Assembly: GCA_945863875.1 (NCBI GenBank)
Contig: CAMBBS010000006.1
Coordinates: forward strand, 1-64,000
Reading direction: 5' to 3'
DNA length: 64,000 nucleotides
Source: Desulfopila aestuarii DSM 18488
GTDB lineage: Bacteria > Desulfobacterota > Desulfobulbia > Desulfobulbales > Desulfocapsaceae
In this document: positions 25,592-35,245 of the stretch, piece after piece
Numbering within the stretch: the first letter of the stretch is position 1
Layout: each line of letters opens with the position of its first letter
Position numbers and translations under genes: made by a program
The notes under the pieces: model-generated
What the model was told of the DNA's origin: nothing
The model's database searches: none
The model's input: only the letters and a program-made list of their open reading frames with translations

Positions 25592-27040
25592 CTATGCAGC
25601 CAAGGGTAAGGTGATAGAGATTGTACTGCCCTCTCCCGCCTGACTCGTTGCCCACACCTTTCCCCCATGTGCCAGGACTACCTGTTTAACCGTAGCCAGG
25701 CCAATTCCTGTTCCCTTGCCAGTACCGCCTTTAGCCGCACCGACCTGTTGGAATTTCAGAAATATTTTTTCCAGATCCCCTTTGGGTATCCCCGGACCGG
25801 TATCGTGCACCGCTACCTCGACTGCGTTTTCCCTCAGGTGTGTCTCAAGTATTATCGTACCGTTTTCATGATTAAATTTAATTGCGTTGCCGATTATATT
25901 GTGCAAAACCTGCAGTATCCTCTCCCGGTCAATTCTCACCGGTTGTAAGACCCGAATTCTATTCTCGATGGTAATTTTTTTGGCCTCAATTAATGGCGCT
26001 AAAGCGTCCAGAGACTTTTTTACCAATACAGCAAGATCCGTCGGCATAAATTGGTATCTCATCATGCCTGCCTCCATCTTAGACAGATCCAGCAAGGCAT
26101 TGACCAATTCAATTAAACGATCACTTTCCTTTGCGACAATGGATAATATGTGCTGTTGTTTTTGGGTCAGCTCACCGCTGAGGCCTTCAAGCAGCATTTC
26201 CGTCCCCACCTTTATAGAGGTCAGTGGTGTTCTTAATTCATGGGACATATGCGAAAAAAAATCCGATTTAATGTCATCGATCTCCTGTAATTTTTGGCAC
26301 ATAATATTAAGCGACGAAGCCAGTTCGGCAATCTCGGGGGGTGATGTAATGCACAGGTCTTCCTTGAAACTTCCCTGAGCAATCGCAATGGTTTTTGCTC
26401 TCATCACGTCTAACGGCTTCTTGATGCTCCGTGTTATGAGAAAAGCAACCGTCAAACTTGTTACTAAGGCAATGCATGAAATTATCAGGAAAAAATTTTT
26501 CGCATTTTTCCCGCCTTCATTTAAATTCACAATCTTACCGAGTACATTTTTTTCGCTTGCCAGTCTGATTTTTTTCAATTGATCAATAATGCTGTCGGCA
26601 ATTTTATTCTTTTCTTCGGCAAAACTCTCCGGTGAGTAGGATTGGTCACCTTTCAGCAACTCCTGTTCTCTCTGCACCAACTGCGTGAACGTCTGGTGCT
26701 CCGCATCGATGGCCGTAAAGAATTGTCTGATTTCTGTTGAGTTTGTCCTGGTGATAACGTCGTTTAACGTTAGATTGAATTCATAAGCGGCCTTGCGGGA
26801 ATTTTCAAAATGCTCTTCATCTTTTAAGATGACGAATTTCCGATCGTTACGAAACTCCGACAACAGGGCATCCGAGAGTCGAGTGGAATATTCGAGAACT
26901 AAGGTGTCTTGCAGAATAATCGAGCGGATCACCTTGTTAAATTGATCCAGATGATGGATAAAATAAACACTGATGCCGCCAAGCAGCGTAAACAGCATAG
27001 CGTAACTGATTATAAGTCTGGCAAAAATTGATATTTTCAT
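25592..27040 (-). CDS. membrane-bound sensor histidine kinase, no adjacent regulator
   Basis: The 482 residues run in order: a TM helix (about 8-28), a periplasmic four-helix sensor (about 29-180), a second TM helix (about 183-203), HAMP, HisKA with phospho-acceptor His267 in SHMSHELRTPLTSI, and a HATPase domain with N (HNIIGNAIKFN), G1 (DTGPGIPKGD) and G2 (GTGKGTGIGL) boxes. All catalytic features are intact. No response regulator is adjacent, so the partner is elsewhere. Its stop codon is three bases from the stop of the tail operon, and no terminator separates them. Whether it controls the tail genes is open. A 7-bp inverted repeat lies just upstream of the start. Confidence 0.9.
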   Translation of the reverse strand: MKISIFARLIISYAMLFTLLGGISVYFIHHLDQFNKVIRSIILQDTLVLEYSTRLSDALLSEFRNDRKFVILKDEEHFENSRKAAYEFNLTLNDVITRTNSTEIRQFFTAIDAEHQTFTQLVQREQELLKGDQSYSPESFAEEKNKIADSIIDQLKKIRLASEKNVLGKIVNLNEGGKNAKNFFLIISCIALVTSLTVAFLITRSIKKPLDVMRAKTIAIAQGSFKEDLCITSPPEIAELASSLNIMCQKLQEIDDIKSDFFSHMSHELRTPLTSIKVGTEMLLEGLSGELTQKQQHILSIVAKESDRLIELVNALLDLSKMEAGMMRYQFMPTDLAVLVKKSLDALAPLIEAKKITIENRIRVLQPVRIDRERILQVLHNIIGNAIKFNHENGTIILETHLRENAVEVAVHDTGPGIPKGDLEKIFLKFQQVGAAKGGTGKGTGIGLATVKQVVLAHGGKVWATSQAGEGSTISITLPLAA

Positions 27041-27078
27041 ATCTCTTCTTATAGTGCAGACATATCAGAACGATTCTT

Positions 27079-27099
27079 CTAGCATCCGACGTATGCTAG
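27079..27099 (-). promoter_or_regulatory. inverted repeat and promoter-like sequence upstream of the kinase gene
   Basis: CTAGCAT (27079-27085) and ATGCTAG (27093-27099) form a perfect 7-bp dyad with a seven-base spacer. Read on the minus strand it directly follows a TATAGT that could serve as a -10 box (TTGCGC 15 bases before it), so a bound regulator would sit over the start of transcription. By-eye evidence only. Confidence 0.35.
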
Positions 27100-27286
27100 T
27101 ACTATATGCATTGCTTATAAAGCGCAAAGAAGAATTTTTTCTCGTCGACAGGCCGGCTGTTTTCCGCATTCCGGCTCTTGAAATAGTAGGTGATAAAAAG
27201 GTTGGAAAGTATTAAGTTTGCCCGGAAGTTTTATTCCTGCCTGCCCATTTATGTCTGGCGTACCGCCATTCCACAAGGAGATAAAG

Positions 27287-27685
27287 ATGTTCGATATATT
27301 CATTGATACACATTTTGCCGGAGCGCATCACCTGAGAGAGTATCCAGGCGACTGCGAGAAGCCCCACGGACATAACTGGAAGGTCAAGGTGACGGTTCGT
27401 GCAACCGAACTGGATCAGTATGGCATGGGAATTGATTTCAAGGTATTAAAAAAAATCGTCAAGGAAGTGATCGACAAACTGGATCATCATGACTTGAACA
27501 CCCTGCCCTATTTTCAGGATAGAAACCCATCATCCGAGCATATTGCCAGATTTATTTATGATGAAGTTGAATCGCGTTTATTAAATGACAATCATTCCCT
27601 GTCTACGGTTACGGTTCTTGAAACCGACACACAGGGGTTGACTTATTATGGGGATAAGACCAGTGGGGGATCGCTGCCGGTATGA
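27287..27685 (+). CDS. queD: 6-carboxy-5,6,7,8-tetrahydropterin synthase
   Basis: QueD converts dihydroneopterin triphosphate to 6-carboxytetrahydropterin in queuosine/7-deazaguanine synthesis. The 132 residues contain the zinc histidines in THFAGAHHL and HGHNW, the catalytic cysteine in DCEKPHGH, and the family motifs [18 protein letters not shown] and [13 protein letters not shown] 27287 is preceded by AAGGAG at good spacing; longer upstream frames lack this. It overlaps the following dehydrogenase gene by four bases. No other queuosine genes are in the window. Confidence 0.9.
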   Translation: MFDIFIDTHFAGAHHLREYPGDCEKPHGHNWKVKVTVRATELDQYGMGIDFKVLKKIVKEVIDKLDHHDLNTLPYFQDRNPSSEHIARFIYDEVESRLLNDNHSLSTVTVLETDTQGLTYYGDKTSGGSLPV

Positions 27686-28959
27686 ATGCACTTGAAGATG
27701 TGAAGCTCTGTATTATCGGTCTGGGATATGTCGGCCTGCCCTTGGCGGTGGAATTCAGCAAAAAATATCCGACCATCGGCTTTGATCTGAACGGCGGTCG
27801 GGTCAGCGAGCTCCGCAGCGGTGTTGACTCAACCTTTGAGGTATCGAGTGCGGAACTGAAGGACGTACAGCAACTCGATTTTACCACCGATGCACGGGAA
27901 ATTAGCGCCTGCAACGTGTACATCGTTGCCGTGCCGACACCCATTGATGCGGCAAAACGGCCCGACTTCAAACCCCTTGAGGGGGCCTCCCGCACGGTAG
28001 CAGAGGTCCTTGCAAAAGGAGATGTCGTCGTCTTTGAATCGACGGTTTATCCCGGCGCAACGGAAGAGGTCTGTGTGCCCTTACTGGAAAAAGGCTCCGG
28101 GCTTCGATATAATGAGGATTTTTTCTGCGGCTATAGTCCGGAACGGATAAATCCCGGTGACAAGCTTCACCGATTACCGTCAATTGTTAAAATCACCTCG
28201 GGTTCGACCCCGGAAACCGCTCTCTTTGTCGACCGGCTCTATAAATCGATTATTACTGCCGGAACTTTTATGGCCAGTTCCATCAAGGTGGCGGAGGCTG
28301 CCAAGGTCATAGAAAACACCCAAAGAGATGTCAATATCGCCCTGATCAACGAGCTGGCCCTTATTTTTGACAAACTCGACATTAACACCCGTGAAGTCCT
28401 CGCCGCCGCCGGAACCAAATGGAACTTTCTCCCCTTTCAGCCCGGACTCGTCGGCGGTCATTGCATCGGTGTCGATCCCTATTACCTTACCCATAAGGCC
28501 CAGGAGGTTGGCTACCATCCCAACATGATTCTTGCCGGGAGACGGTTAAACGATAATATGGGGAGCTATATTGCCTCAACCGTCATAAAAAAGATGGTTA
28601 AAAAAGGTATTGATACCGCCAGTAGCCGGATTTTGGTCATGGGGCTGACCTTCAAGGAAAATTGCCCCGACCTGCGCAATACCAGAGTCATCGATATTAT
28701 TTCCGAATTTGCCGAATACGGTATTGCCGTTGATGTCTATGACCCTTGGGTACAGTCGGATGAGGCATATCGTGAATACCGCATCAACCTGGTAAAGCAT
28801 CTGCAGGACAATACCTACAGCGGCATCGTTATAGCTGTTGCCCACCGGCAGTTTACGGAGATGACCATCGGCCAGTTACGAAAGTTATGCAAGGACAAAT
28901 CGGTCATTTATGATGTCAAAAGTCTTTTTCCCCGTGATCAGGTTGACGGTTGTCTCTAA
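27682..28959 (+). CDS. nucleotide-sugar dehydrogenase (UDP-N-acetylhexosamine 6-dehydrogenase, TviB/WbpO-like)
   Basis: This is a 425-residue NAD-dependent UDP-sugar dehydrogenase. The Rossmann loop [16 protein letters not shown] is at the N-terminus. The catalytic cysteine is in [16 protein letters not shown], preceded by [18 protein letters not shown], and the C-terminal UDP domain contains [15 protein letters not shown]. The sequence pattern fits enzymes that oxidise UDP-GlcNAc, UDP-GalNAc or UDP-ManNAc to uronic acids for surface polysaccharides. The start overlaps the queD stop, an unusual partnership of unrelated pathways. Exact sugar specificity cannot be read from the sequence. Confidence 0.85.
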   Translation: MNALEDVKLCIIGLGYVGLPLAVEFSKKYPTIGFDLNGGRVSELRSGVDSTFEVSSAELKDVQQLDFTTDAREISACNVYIVAVPTPIDAAKRPDFKPLEGASRTVAEVLAKGDVVVFESTVYPGATEEVCVPLLEKGSGLRYNEDFFCGYSPERINPGDKLHRLPSIVKITSGSTPETALFVDRLYKSIITAGTFMASSIKVAEAAKVIENTQRDVNIALINELALIFDKLDINTREVLAAAGTKWNFLPFQPGLVGGHCIGVDPYYLTHKAQEVGYHPNMILAGRRLNDNMGSYIASTVIKKMVKKGIDTASSRILVMGLTFKENCPDLRNTRVIDIISEFAEYGIAVDVYDPWVQSDEAYREYRINLVKHLQDNTYSGIVIAVAHRQFTEMTIGQLRKLCKDKSVIYDVKSLFPRDQVDGCL

Positions 28960-28986
28960 ACTGAGTTTTTAAAAGGTGTTCCATAC

Positions 28987-30012
28987 ATGTTGAAATCAGT
29001 ACCCGTTGAAAAGTCCGTTGGCATGGTGCTCCCCCATGATATTACGGAGATTGTCAAAGATGTCAAAAAAGGCGTGGCCTTTAAAAAAGGTCATATCATC
29101 CGGGCGGAAGATATTGCCCATCTGAAACAACTGGGCAAAGACAATATCTACATCATTTCGCTCACCGCCTCAGAAATCCATGAAAACGAGGCGGCTTCGA
29201 TACTTGCCCGGTGCCTGAGCGGCCGCGGAGTAGAATACCTCAACGATCCCGCCGAAGGGAAAATTGCCTTAAAAGCAGGCCTCGACGGCCTGCTGCGCAT
29301 AAACAAGCAATCACTGTACCGATTCAATATGCTTGGCGAGGTAATGTGTGCCACGCTCCATGATAACACCCCGGTGGAAAAAGGCGAGACCGTGGCGGCA
29401 ACCCGCCTTATCCCCCTTGTCGCCCCGCGGGAACTGGTAGCCGAGGCGGAGAGAATCGCCCTGTCATCCCCCCCTGTCATCGAGGTTTTACCCTTGCAAA
29501 AGGTGCAAATCGGCCTGGTGATAACGGGTAATGAGGTCTTTTACGGTCGTATTGAAGATCGCTTTGAAGAGGTGCTGCGGGCCAAAGCCAAAGCCCTGGG
29601 CTCGGAGATTTTGCTGGTCCGACGTGCCCCGGACGATAAGGGTGTCATCGCCCGCGAGATCGGAGAATGCATTGCCCGCGGTGCTGAACTTATTGTCACC
29701 AGCGGCGGCATGTCGGTCGACCCGGACGATGTCACCCGCGAGGGAATACTGGCAGCCGGAGCGATTGATGTGGCTTACGGGACACCGGTTTTGCCGGGAG
29801 CGATGTTTCTCAGCGGTATGATTGGCAAGGTGCCCGTTCTTGGTCTCCCCGCCTGCGGCATGTATCATAAGATCACCGTCTTTGATCTGGTCCTGCCGAG
29901 AATATTGACCGGTGAGAAAATTGGCCGACACGAATTTGCCGAGCTGGGTCATGGCGGACTGTGCAGAAACTGCAAGGTCTGCCGGTATCCGATCTGTAAT
30001 TTTGGAAAATAA
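28987..30012 (+). CDS. molybdopterin-binding fold protein with a C-terminal cysteine cluster
   Basis: The 341-residue protein has a MoeA/MogA-type molybdopterin-binding domain from about residue 178: GLVITGNEVFYGRIEDRF, then TSGGMSVDPDDVTREGI, and the PVLGLPACGMYH loop. The N-terminal 150 residues (VGMVLPHDITEIVKDVKKG) resemble the shortened MoeA-like start of stand-alone proteins in anaerobes. The last 20 residues hold CRNCKVCRYPIC, four cysteines spaced C-x2-C-x2-C-x4-C, which may bind iron-sulfur or zinc. A role in molybdenum or tungsten cofactor handling is inferred from the fold. It is not a full MoeA because the family's other domains are reduced. Confidence 0.75.
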   Translation: MLKSVPVEKSVGMVLPHDITEIVKDVKKGVAFKKGHIIRAEDIAHLKQLGKDNIYIISLTASEIHENEAASILARCLSGRGVEYLNDPAEGKIALKAGLDGLLRINKQSLYRFNMLGEVMCATLHDNTPVEKGETVAATRLIPLVAPRELVAEAERIALSSPPVIEVLPLQKVQIGLVITGNEVFYGRIEDRFEEVLRAKAKALGSEILLVRRAPDDKGVIAREIGECIARGAELIVTSGGMSVDPDDVTREGILAAGAIDVAYGTPVLPGAMFLSGMIGKVPVLGLPACGMYHKITVFDLVLPRILTGEKIGRHEFAELGHGGLCRNCKVCRYPICNFGK

Positions 30013-30028
30013 CCCGCCGCAAAGGAAC

Positions 30029-30328
30029 TCAGGGCTTTTTGGGTTTTAGGCTTACTAGGGTTGCACCCCAGCTCCCGGAGTGCAGTTCGGCCTGCCGGTA
30101 GCCGGCGACGAGGGGATTGCGCTGCAGCAGCGCATGCACGGAACGCCGTAGATTGCCTCTTCCCTTGCCGTGGATAAGCTTTATCTCCATTATGCCTTTG
30201 TCCTGACACTCGGCCAGATAATCAGGGATAAGTGTTTTCAGGTCTTTTGGCGCAAAGTGGTGCAGATCAAGTGTGCCGTCTATTGCGAGAATAACAGGGT
30301 CGATATCGTTGAAATAATCGTCAGTCAT
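30029..30328 (-). CDS. Smr-domain protein
   Basis: This is a 99-residue single Smr domain: the LDLHHF motif and the HGKGRGNLR loop are both present, and little else. Smr domains bind or nick nucleic acids; stand-alone versions have been linked to RNA and ribosome quality control, but no specific role can be assigned. The start overlaps the end of lpxB by eight bases on the same strand, so the two genes are cotranscribed. Confidence 0.8.
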   Translation of the reverse strand: MTDDYFNDIDPVILAIDGTLDLHHFAPKDLKTLIPDYLAECQDKGIMEIKLIHGKGRGNLRRSVHALLQRNPLVAGYRQAELHSGSWGATLVSLKPKKP

Positions 30329-31481
30329 GCCGCTGCTCGCCCATAAGTTGCAAGGCGGCTATCGCCGCCTTGTCCGAGGCGCCGCTCCCGCCAAGTTTGT
30401 TTCGTACCTCTTTCAGCGCTTGTTGTATTTGCTGTTTTCGGCCAGGCAGCGTCAATATCGCCGTTAATTCCGCGTTGATTTTTTCTGCTGTCACTGCCTG
30501 CTGGAGCAGTTCCGGTACGGCCGCATACCCGGCTATCAGATTCACCAGTGAGAAAAAATCTATTTTGACGAGGAGTTTTCCCAACTGGTAGGTAAGCGGT
30601 GCCAGCTTGTAGACGACGATCATCGGCACTCCGAGGATGGCCAGTTCCAGGGTTACCGTTCCCGAAGCGGTAACCACCGCATCGCATGCCGCCATCATGT
30701 TGTAGCGATCTTCCTCGATTATGCGGATATCGAGCTGTTGTTGATAGCTATGCAGTCCAGCTGCGGAAAATTCCTCTTTTCCTATTGTGGAGGCCCGGGG
30801 AATAAAGAAAACAATCTTTTCCTGCGAGTTGCGCTGCAGCATTTCCGCAGCACGGAAAAAGATCGGCAGCAAGGAAGACACTTCGCGTTTCCTGCTGCCG
30901 GGAAAAAGACCAATGCATTGGGTGCCGGGGGCAATTCCGTGCAGCCGGCAAAACTCTTCTCTGGTTGCGCTGGTCCCGACTGTATCCAAGAGGGGATGGC
31001 CGACGTATTGGGCTTCAACGCCCCGTTTTTTAAAAAACTCCTCCTCGAAAGGAAGGATAACGCCGAGCCTGTCCACCCTTGCTTTAATCGTTTTGACGCG
31101 ACCGGAACGCCAGGCCCATAACTGGGGGCTGATATAATAGAACACCGGGATGCCCAGTTTTTTGGCTTTTTTGGCCAGGAGCAGATTAAAATCCGGCAGA
31201 TCGATCAGGATGAGCAGATCTGGACCATCGTCGATTAATCTTCGACGCAAAACCCTTTGGGCGAGCCAGATATCTTTCAGGTGGGAAAAAACTTCAAATA
31301 CCCCGACGACCGAGACCTTGGCCGCATCATAGAGTATCTCAACGCCAACCGCAGCGAGTTCCGCTCCCCCCATGCCATAAAACTGCAGCCGAGGATTTTT
31401 CGAGCGTAATGCCTTGACGAGATTCGCACCATGAAGATCCCCGGAAGCCTCACCGGTGACAATCATAATTTTGCCGCTCAT
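30321..31481 (-). CDS. lpxB: lipid-A-disaccharide synthase
   Basis: LpxB joins UDP-2,3-diacylglucosamine and lipid X to make the lipid A disaccharide at the inner face of the inner membrane. The 386 residues have the family landmarks: [21 protein letters not shown] at the N-terminus, the [12 protein letters not shown] motif, [18 protein letters not shown], and [18 protein letters not shown] with [17 protein letters not shown]. The length is normal. The start overlaps the stop of the oxidoreductase gene by four bases, and the stop overlaps the Smr gene. Confidence 0.95.
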   Translation of the reverse strand: MSGKIMIVTGEASGDLHGANLVKALRSKNPRLQFYGMGGAELAAVGVEILYDAAKVSVVGVFEVFSHLKDIWLAQRVLRRRLIDDGPDLLILIDLPDFNLLLAKKAKKLGIPVFYYISPQLWAWRSGRVKTIKARVDRLGVILPFEEEFFKKRGVEAQYVGHPLLDTVGTSATREEFCRLHGIAPGTQCIGLFPGSRKREVSSLLPIFFRAAEMLQRNSQEKIVFFIPRASTIGKEEFSAAGLHSYQQQLDIRIIEEDRYNMMAACDAVVTASGTVTLELAILGVPMIVVYKLAPLTYQLGKLLVKIDFFSLVNLIAGYAAVPELLQQAVTAEKINAELTAILTLPGRKQQIQQALKEVRNKLGGSGASDKAAIAALQLMGEQRHD

Positions 31482-32455
31482 GCGGGGGGAAGAAAATTTT
31501 TAAAGAGGTCGAGTTGCTGGTGCTCCTTGATCTGATCCATGACCTGCAGGGCGACGGCCAGGGCGCGTCGTCCCTCGACCCCAGATACCGCCGGTTTAGT
31601 TCGTTCCCGGACATGCTGCACAAAGGAGGTGATTTCACTGCGCAGGGCATCGCTGTCGGCAAAGGTGCGCAGTTCGACCAGCTGCTTCGGCATGCCGCTG
31701 TCCAGAAGTTCCTTGGAGAGCTGTATGGTCATGACTTTTTTATTACCAAAATCAACATTAATATAGGAGCCGGGCTGGAAGATACGCATTTTCCGTACGT
31801 TGGTTCTGGAGATCCTGCTGACGGTAACATTGGCGGTCGCGCCGTTTTCAAAAATCAGCCGGGCATTGGCGATGTCGGTTGTGGCAGTGGCGACGGGGGC
31901 TCCCACGGTATGAATTGTCTTGATCGGTGAGTGAATGATATTGAGTATGATATCGATATCATGGATCATTAAATCAAGGACAACATCGACATCCGCACCT
32001 CTGCTTTTAAAGGTGGCTATTCTGCTGCTCTCGATAAAAACAGGCGTCGTCAAGAATGGTTCCATGGCCTGGAGCGCCGGGTTGAATCGTTCGAGATGAC
32101 CAATTTGTAAAATGAGTTGTTTGACTTCAGCCCTGGCGATTAAATCGTCCGCTTCCTGCAGGGTGACGGTCATCGGTTTTTCCAGCAGAACATCAATGCC
32201 CGCATCAAGACACTCCCCCGCGACCAGGTGATGATACGGCGTTGGAACGGCAATAGACACCGCATCAACAGCAGGGAGCAATTTCCTGTAATCACTAAAA
32301 CCGACACAAGAGCACTCGCCGGCAACCCGCTCGGCCTGCTGGACGTCGGTATCGGCTACGCCAACCAGGCGGACACCTGCCAGGGCAGCGTATTTCTGTG
32401 CATGAAAACGGCCGAGATAGCCCACCCCAATAACGCCGACTTTTATAATTTTCAT
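31478..32455 (-). CDS. Gfo/Idh/MocA oxidoreductase, possibly GnnA-like
   Basis: The 325-residue protein has the N-terminal NAD loop [17 protein letters not shown], the [12 protein letters not shown] motif with the conserved EKP lysine, and a C-terminal beta sheet domain including the [10 protein letters not shown] helix. It is translationally coupled to lpxB. In bacteria that make lipid A from a diamino sugar, an oxidoreductase of this family (GnnA) oxidises C3 of UDP-GlcNAc and is encoded close to lpx genes, so that is one plausible role. Its GnnB aminotransferase partner was not identified here. A general sugar dehydrogenase is the alternative. Confidence 0.7.
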   Translation of the reverse strand: MKIIKVGVIGVGYLGRFHAQKYAALAGVRLVGVADTDVQQAERVAGECSCVGFSDYRKLLPAVDAVSIAVPTPYHHLVAGECLDAGIDVLLEKPMTVTLQEADDLIARAEVKQLILQIGHLERFNPALQAMEPFLTTPVFIESSRIATFKSRGADVDVVLDLMIHDIDIILNIIHSPIKTIHTVGAPVATATTDIANARLIFENGATANVTVSRISRTNVRKMRIFQPGSYINVDFGNKKVMTIQLSKELLDSGMPKQLVELRTFADSDALRSEITSFVQHVRERTKPAVSGVEGRRALAVALQVMDQIKEHQQLDLFKNFLPPA

Positions 32456-32518
32456 TTCTCTTAATTTGAGATGGAGTCTTGTCGCTGCAGTCTCTATGAA
32501 GCACAGCGACGATAGTAT

Positions 32519-33226
32519 TTAAATACCGAGATAGGCCTTCTGGATATCCGTATTGGCGAGCAATTCCTGAGCCGGGCCAGATAAAGTGATCCTCCCGGTT
32601 TCCATGACATAGCCCCTGTCGGCGATATGGAGCGCCTGGTTGGCATTCTGTTCAACCAGAAAAATGGTTGTATTGCTTTCTTTGTTTATCTGCTTGATGA
32701 TCTCGAAAATCTGTTTGATGACCAGTGGAGCCAGCCCCATCGATGGTTCGTCGAGCAACAGGAGCTTTGGCCTGGCCATGAGGGCTCGTGACATGGCCAG
32801 CATCTGCTGTTCACCGCCACTGAGATTGCCGCCATCCTGATGTCTTCTTTCTGCTAGAATAGGAAAAAGCGAGTAAACATAGTCCCGATCTTTTTTTATC
32901 TCTTCCGTATCGTTTCTCAGAAAAGCGCCCATATCAAGATTTTCTTTAACCGTCAATTGCGGGAAGATATGCCGTCCTTCGGGCACCTGACAAATGCCCA
33001 GCTTGACGATTTCGTCGGGGGCCATCTTGTGGATTTCTCTTTCCTGAAACTTTACGGATCCTGCTCGACAGGCGACAACGCCACAGATGGTCATAAGGGT
33101 GGTGCTCTTTCCGGCCCCATTGGCGCCGATAAGCGTGATTATCTCCCCTTCATTAATTTCCAGGGAGACTTCTTTTATAGCCAGTTTATTGCCATATCCG
33201 GACTGCACATTTTCCAATTTAAGCAT
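32519..33226 (-). CDS. livF: branched-chain amino acid ABC transporter ATPase LivF
   Basis: The 235-residue cytoplasmic ATPase has Walker A GANGAGKST, Q-loop CQVPEGRHIF, signature NLSGGEQQM and Walker B LLLLDEPSMGLAP. The ATG at 33226 has GGAGGAA at good spacing. Fifteen codons upstream in the same frame lack a site and would overlap livG further, so they are omitted. It overlaps the end of livG by eight bases and is the last gene of livKHMGF. Confidence 0.95.
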   Translation of the reverse strand: MLKLENVQSGYGNKLAIKEVSLEINEGEIITLIGANGAGKSTTLMTICGVVACRAGSVKFQEREIHKMAPDEIVKLGICQVPEGRHIFPQLTVKENLDMGAFLRNDTEEIKKDRDYVYSLFPILAERRHQDGGNLSGGEQQMLAMSRALMARPKLLLLDEPSMGLAPLVIKQIFEIIKQINKESNTTIFLVEQNANQALHIADRGYVMETGRITLSGPAQELLANTDIQKAYLGI

Positions 33227-34010
33227 CGACTTCCTCCCCCAGGTACGCCTTGATAACCACAGGGTTTTCACGGATTTCGGCGGGGGTTCCCTGGGCTATC
33301 TTTTTGCCGTAATCCATGACAAAAATACGGTCGGACAAGCTCATGACCAGCTGCATATCATGCTCGATCAAGAGTATTGCCTGCCCGTCGAGTGAAATTT
33401 TCTTGATCAGTTTATCAAGAGCGATGGTTTCCTGCGGATTCATGCCTGCGGCCGGCTCATCGAGCAGGAGGAGTAAGGGTTCGGTGGCCAGCGCGCGGGC
33501 GATCTCCAGACGCCTCTGGGCACCATAGGGCAGATTATCGGCGAACTCGTTGGCAAATTCAGCAAGGCCCAATTTTTCCAAAATAGCGTAACTGGTTTCG
33601 ATAATGCTTTTTTCCTCTTTCCGGGTGGCGGCGGTCCGGAAAATAGCGCCGAAAACAAATGCCTTCGTCCTGCAGTGCCGACCAATCATCACATTTTCAA
33701 GCACCGTCATTTTGGCAAAGAGCCGAATGTTCTGAAAAGTTCGCGCCAGCCCTTTCTCGGTCACCTGATTGGGCTTGAGACCTTTCAGAGATATTTTTTT
33801 CGAACTGTCTGGCGGGGTAAGAAAAATATCCCCGGCGGTTGGTGTGTATATGCCGGTGATACAGTTGAAAAATGTTGTTTTGCCGGCACCGTTTGGTCCA
33901 ATGAGTGCGACAATTTCGCCACTCTTTACATCGAGATCAAGGGAATTCAAGGCGCGAATTCCTCCGAAATCCATGGTCAGACCAGTGACCTGAAGAATCG
34001 ATTGTTTCAT
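33219..34010 (-). CDS. livG: branched-chain amino acid ABC transporter ATPase LivG
   Basis: This 263-residue ATPase has Walker A GPNGAGKTT, the LivG-specific KGLARTFQNIRLF segment, signature LPYGAQRRLEIARAL (a Y-G variant of the LSGGQ motif usual in LivG) and Walker B LLLLDEPAAGMNPQE. It pairs with LivF to power the LivHM permease. It lies 15 bp after livM and overlaps livF. Confidence 0.95.
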   Translation of the reverse strand: MKQSILQVTGLTMDFGGIRALNSLDLDVKSGEIVALIGPNGAGKTTFFNCITGIYTPTAGDIFLTPPDSSKKISLKGLKPNQVTEKGLARTFQNIRLFAKMTVLENVMIGRHCRTKAFVFGAIFRTAATRKEEKSIIETSYAILEKLGLAEFANEFADNLPYGAQRRLEIARALATEPLLLLLDEPAAGMNPQETIALDKLIKKISLDGQAILLIEHDMQLVMSLSDRIFVMDYGKKIAQGTPAEIRENPVVIKAYLGEEVDA

Positions 34011-34025
34011 TATTTTTGTACTAGT

Positions 34026-35234
34026 TCACTGAGGTTTTTTTTCAAATCTATATGTACGGCGAATATTTGAAATCAGCCCTTGAGGTCTGAAAATCATCAT
34101 ACACACAAGAATTCCGCCGAAAGCAAGCATGCGGTATTCCGACAATGCCCTTAAGTATTCCGGCATGAGGATTAATATCAGTGCCCCGAACACGACGCCG
34201 ATGATTGACCCCATGCCGCCGAGCACGACTATGGAAAGAATAATTGCCGATTCGAGAAAGGTAAAACTGGCCGGATTGATGAAGGTGGTTTTAGCGGCAA
34301 ACATGACGCCGACAATGCCTGCCCAGAAAGCGCCGAGCGAGAAGGCGACGAGTTTGGTCTTGCGCTTGTCGATGCCCATGGCCTGACAGGCAATTTCATC
34401 TTCCCGCAGGGCTATCCAGGCCCGGCCAAGACGGGAATCCTGCAGTCGGTTGACGACGAAAATTGTTATAATGACAAAAAGGATCATCAGGTAATAGGTA
34501 TAGAGAATGGATTGTTCAAGGCTGAACTCCATTCCTAAAAAACCAGGGCGGGAAATATTGGAAATCCCACTTGGTCCTTTGGAAAACTTTCCCCAATTCT
34601 CTAATATGAGACGGATGATCTCGCCAAAGCCCAGGGTGACGATTGCCAGATAGTCACCTCGCAGCCGAAGGACCGGAAAGCCGAGAAGGACACCGAACAT
34701 GGCCGCTATCAATCCGCCTATGGGCAGAACTGTCCAGAACCCAAGTCCAAAATGAAGATTTAAAAGTGCGTAGGTGTAGGCCCCCACGGCATAAAAGGCA
34801 ACAAAGCCGAGGTCAAGCAAGCCGGCCAGGCCAACAACAATATTCAAGCCAAGTCCCAGGACAACATACATTAAAGCAGTTGTCATAACATTGGTCTGGT
34901 AGGTGGAAAAGAAATGCGGGAAAAGTACGGCAATTGTTGCCACTACTCCAACAAGGATTTTGCGCTGCAGAGGTTTTTGCAGAATCCCGTGAAGGAATGA
35001 TTCGGTCTGTTCTGTATTTTTTGGCCGACTTGGTTGGTTCTCTTTTCTATGTTGATAGTACTTGACAAGCAAATATATGCCAAAAGTCCCCAGTGCCATA
35101 TAGAGCGCATTCTGCCAGCGCCATATGACTGTTCGTTGTATAGGATCTACTTTTATAACGATAATCGGAAACGTTAAAAAAACGAACCAGAGTGAAGTGA
35201 GTAAACCTTTTTTCAGTTCTTTTAATGAAACCAT
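34026..35234 (-). CDS. livM: branched-chain amino acid ABC transporter permease LivM
   Basis: The 402-residue inner-membrane permease has about ten hydrophobic helices. The core motif GLAGLLDLGFVAFYAVGAYTYA and the EAA-like ALREDEIACQAMGIDKRKTK loop identify LivM. The first 110 residues are an extra module of two to three TM helices and a charged loop (YYQHRKENQPSRPKNTEQ), as in the longer E. coli-type LivM. ATG 35234 is chosen; a TTG at 35243 in the same frame is also possible, and neither has a clear ribosome site, so coupling to livH 11 bases upstream is likely. Confidence 0.9.
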   Translation of the reverse strand: MVSLKELKKGLLTSLWFVFLTFPIIVIKVDPIQRTVIWRWQNALYMALGTFGIYLLVKYYQHRKENQPSRPKNTEQTESFLHGILQKPLQRKILVGVVATIAVLFPHFFSTYQTNVMTTALMYVVLGLGLNIVVGLAGLLDLGFVAFYAVGAYTYALLNLHFGLGFWTVLPIGGLIAAMFGVLLGFPVLRLRGDYLAIVTLGFGEIIRLILENWGKFSKGPSGISNISRPGFLGMEFSLEQSILYTYYLMILFVIITIFVVNRLQDSRLGRAWIALREDEIACQAMGIDKRKTKLVAFSLGAFWAGIVGVMFAAKTTFINPASFTFLESAIILSIVVLGGMGSIIGVVFGALILILMPEYLRALSEYRMLAFGGILVCMMIFRPQGLISNIRRTYRFEKKPQ

Positions 35235-35245
35235 AGCTAACAAAT

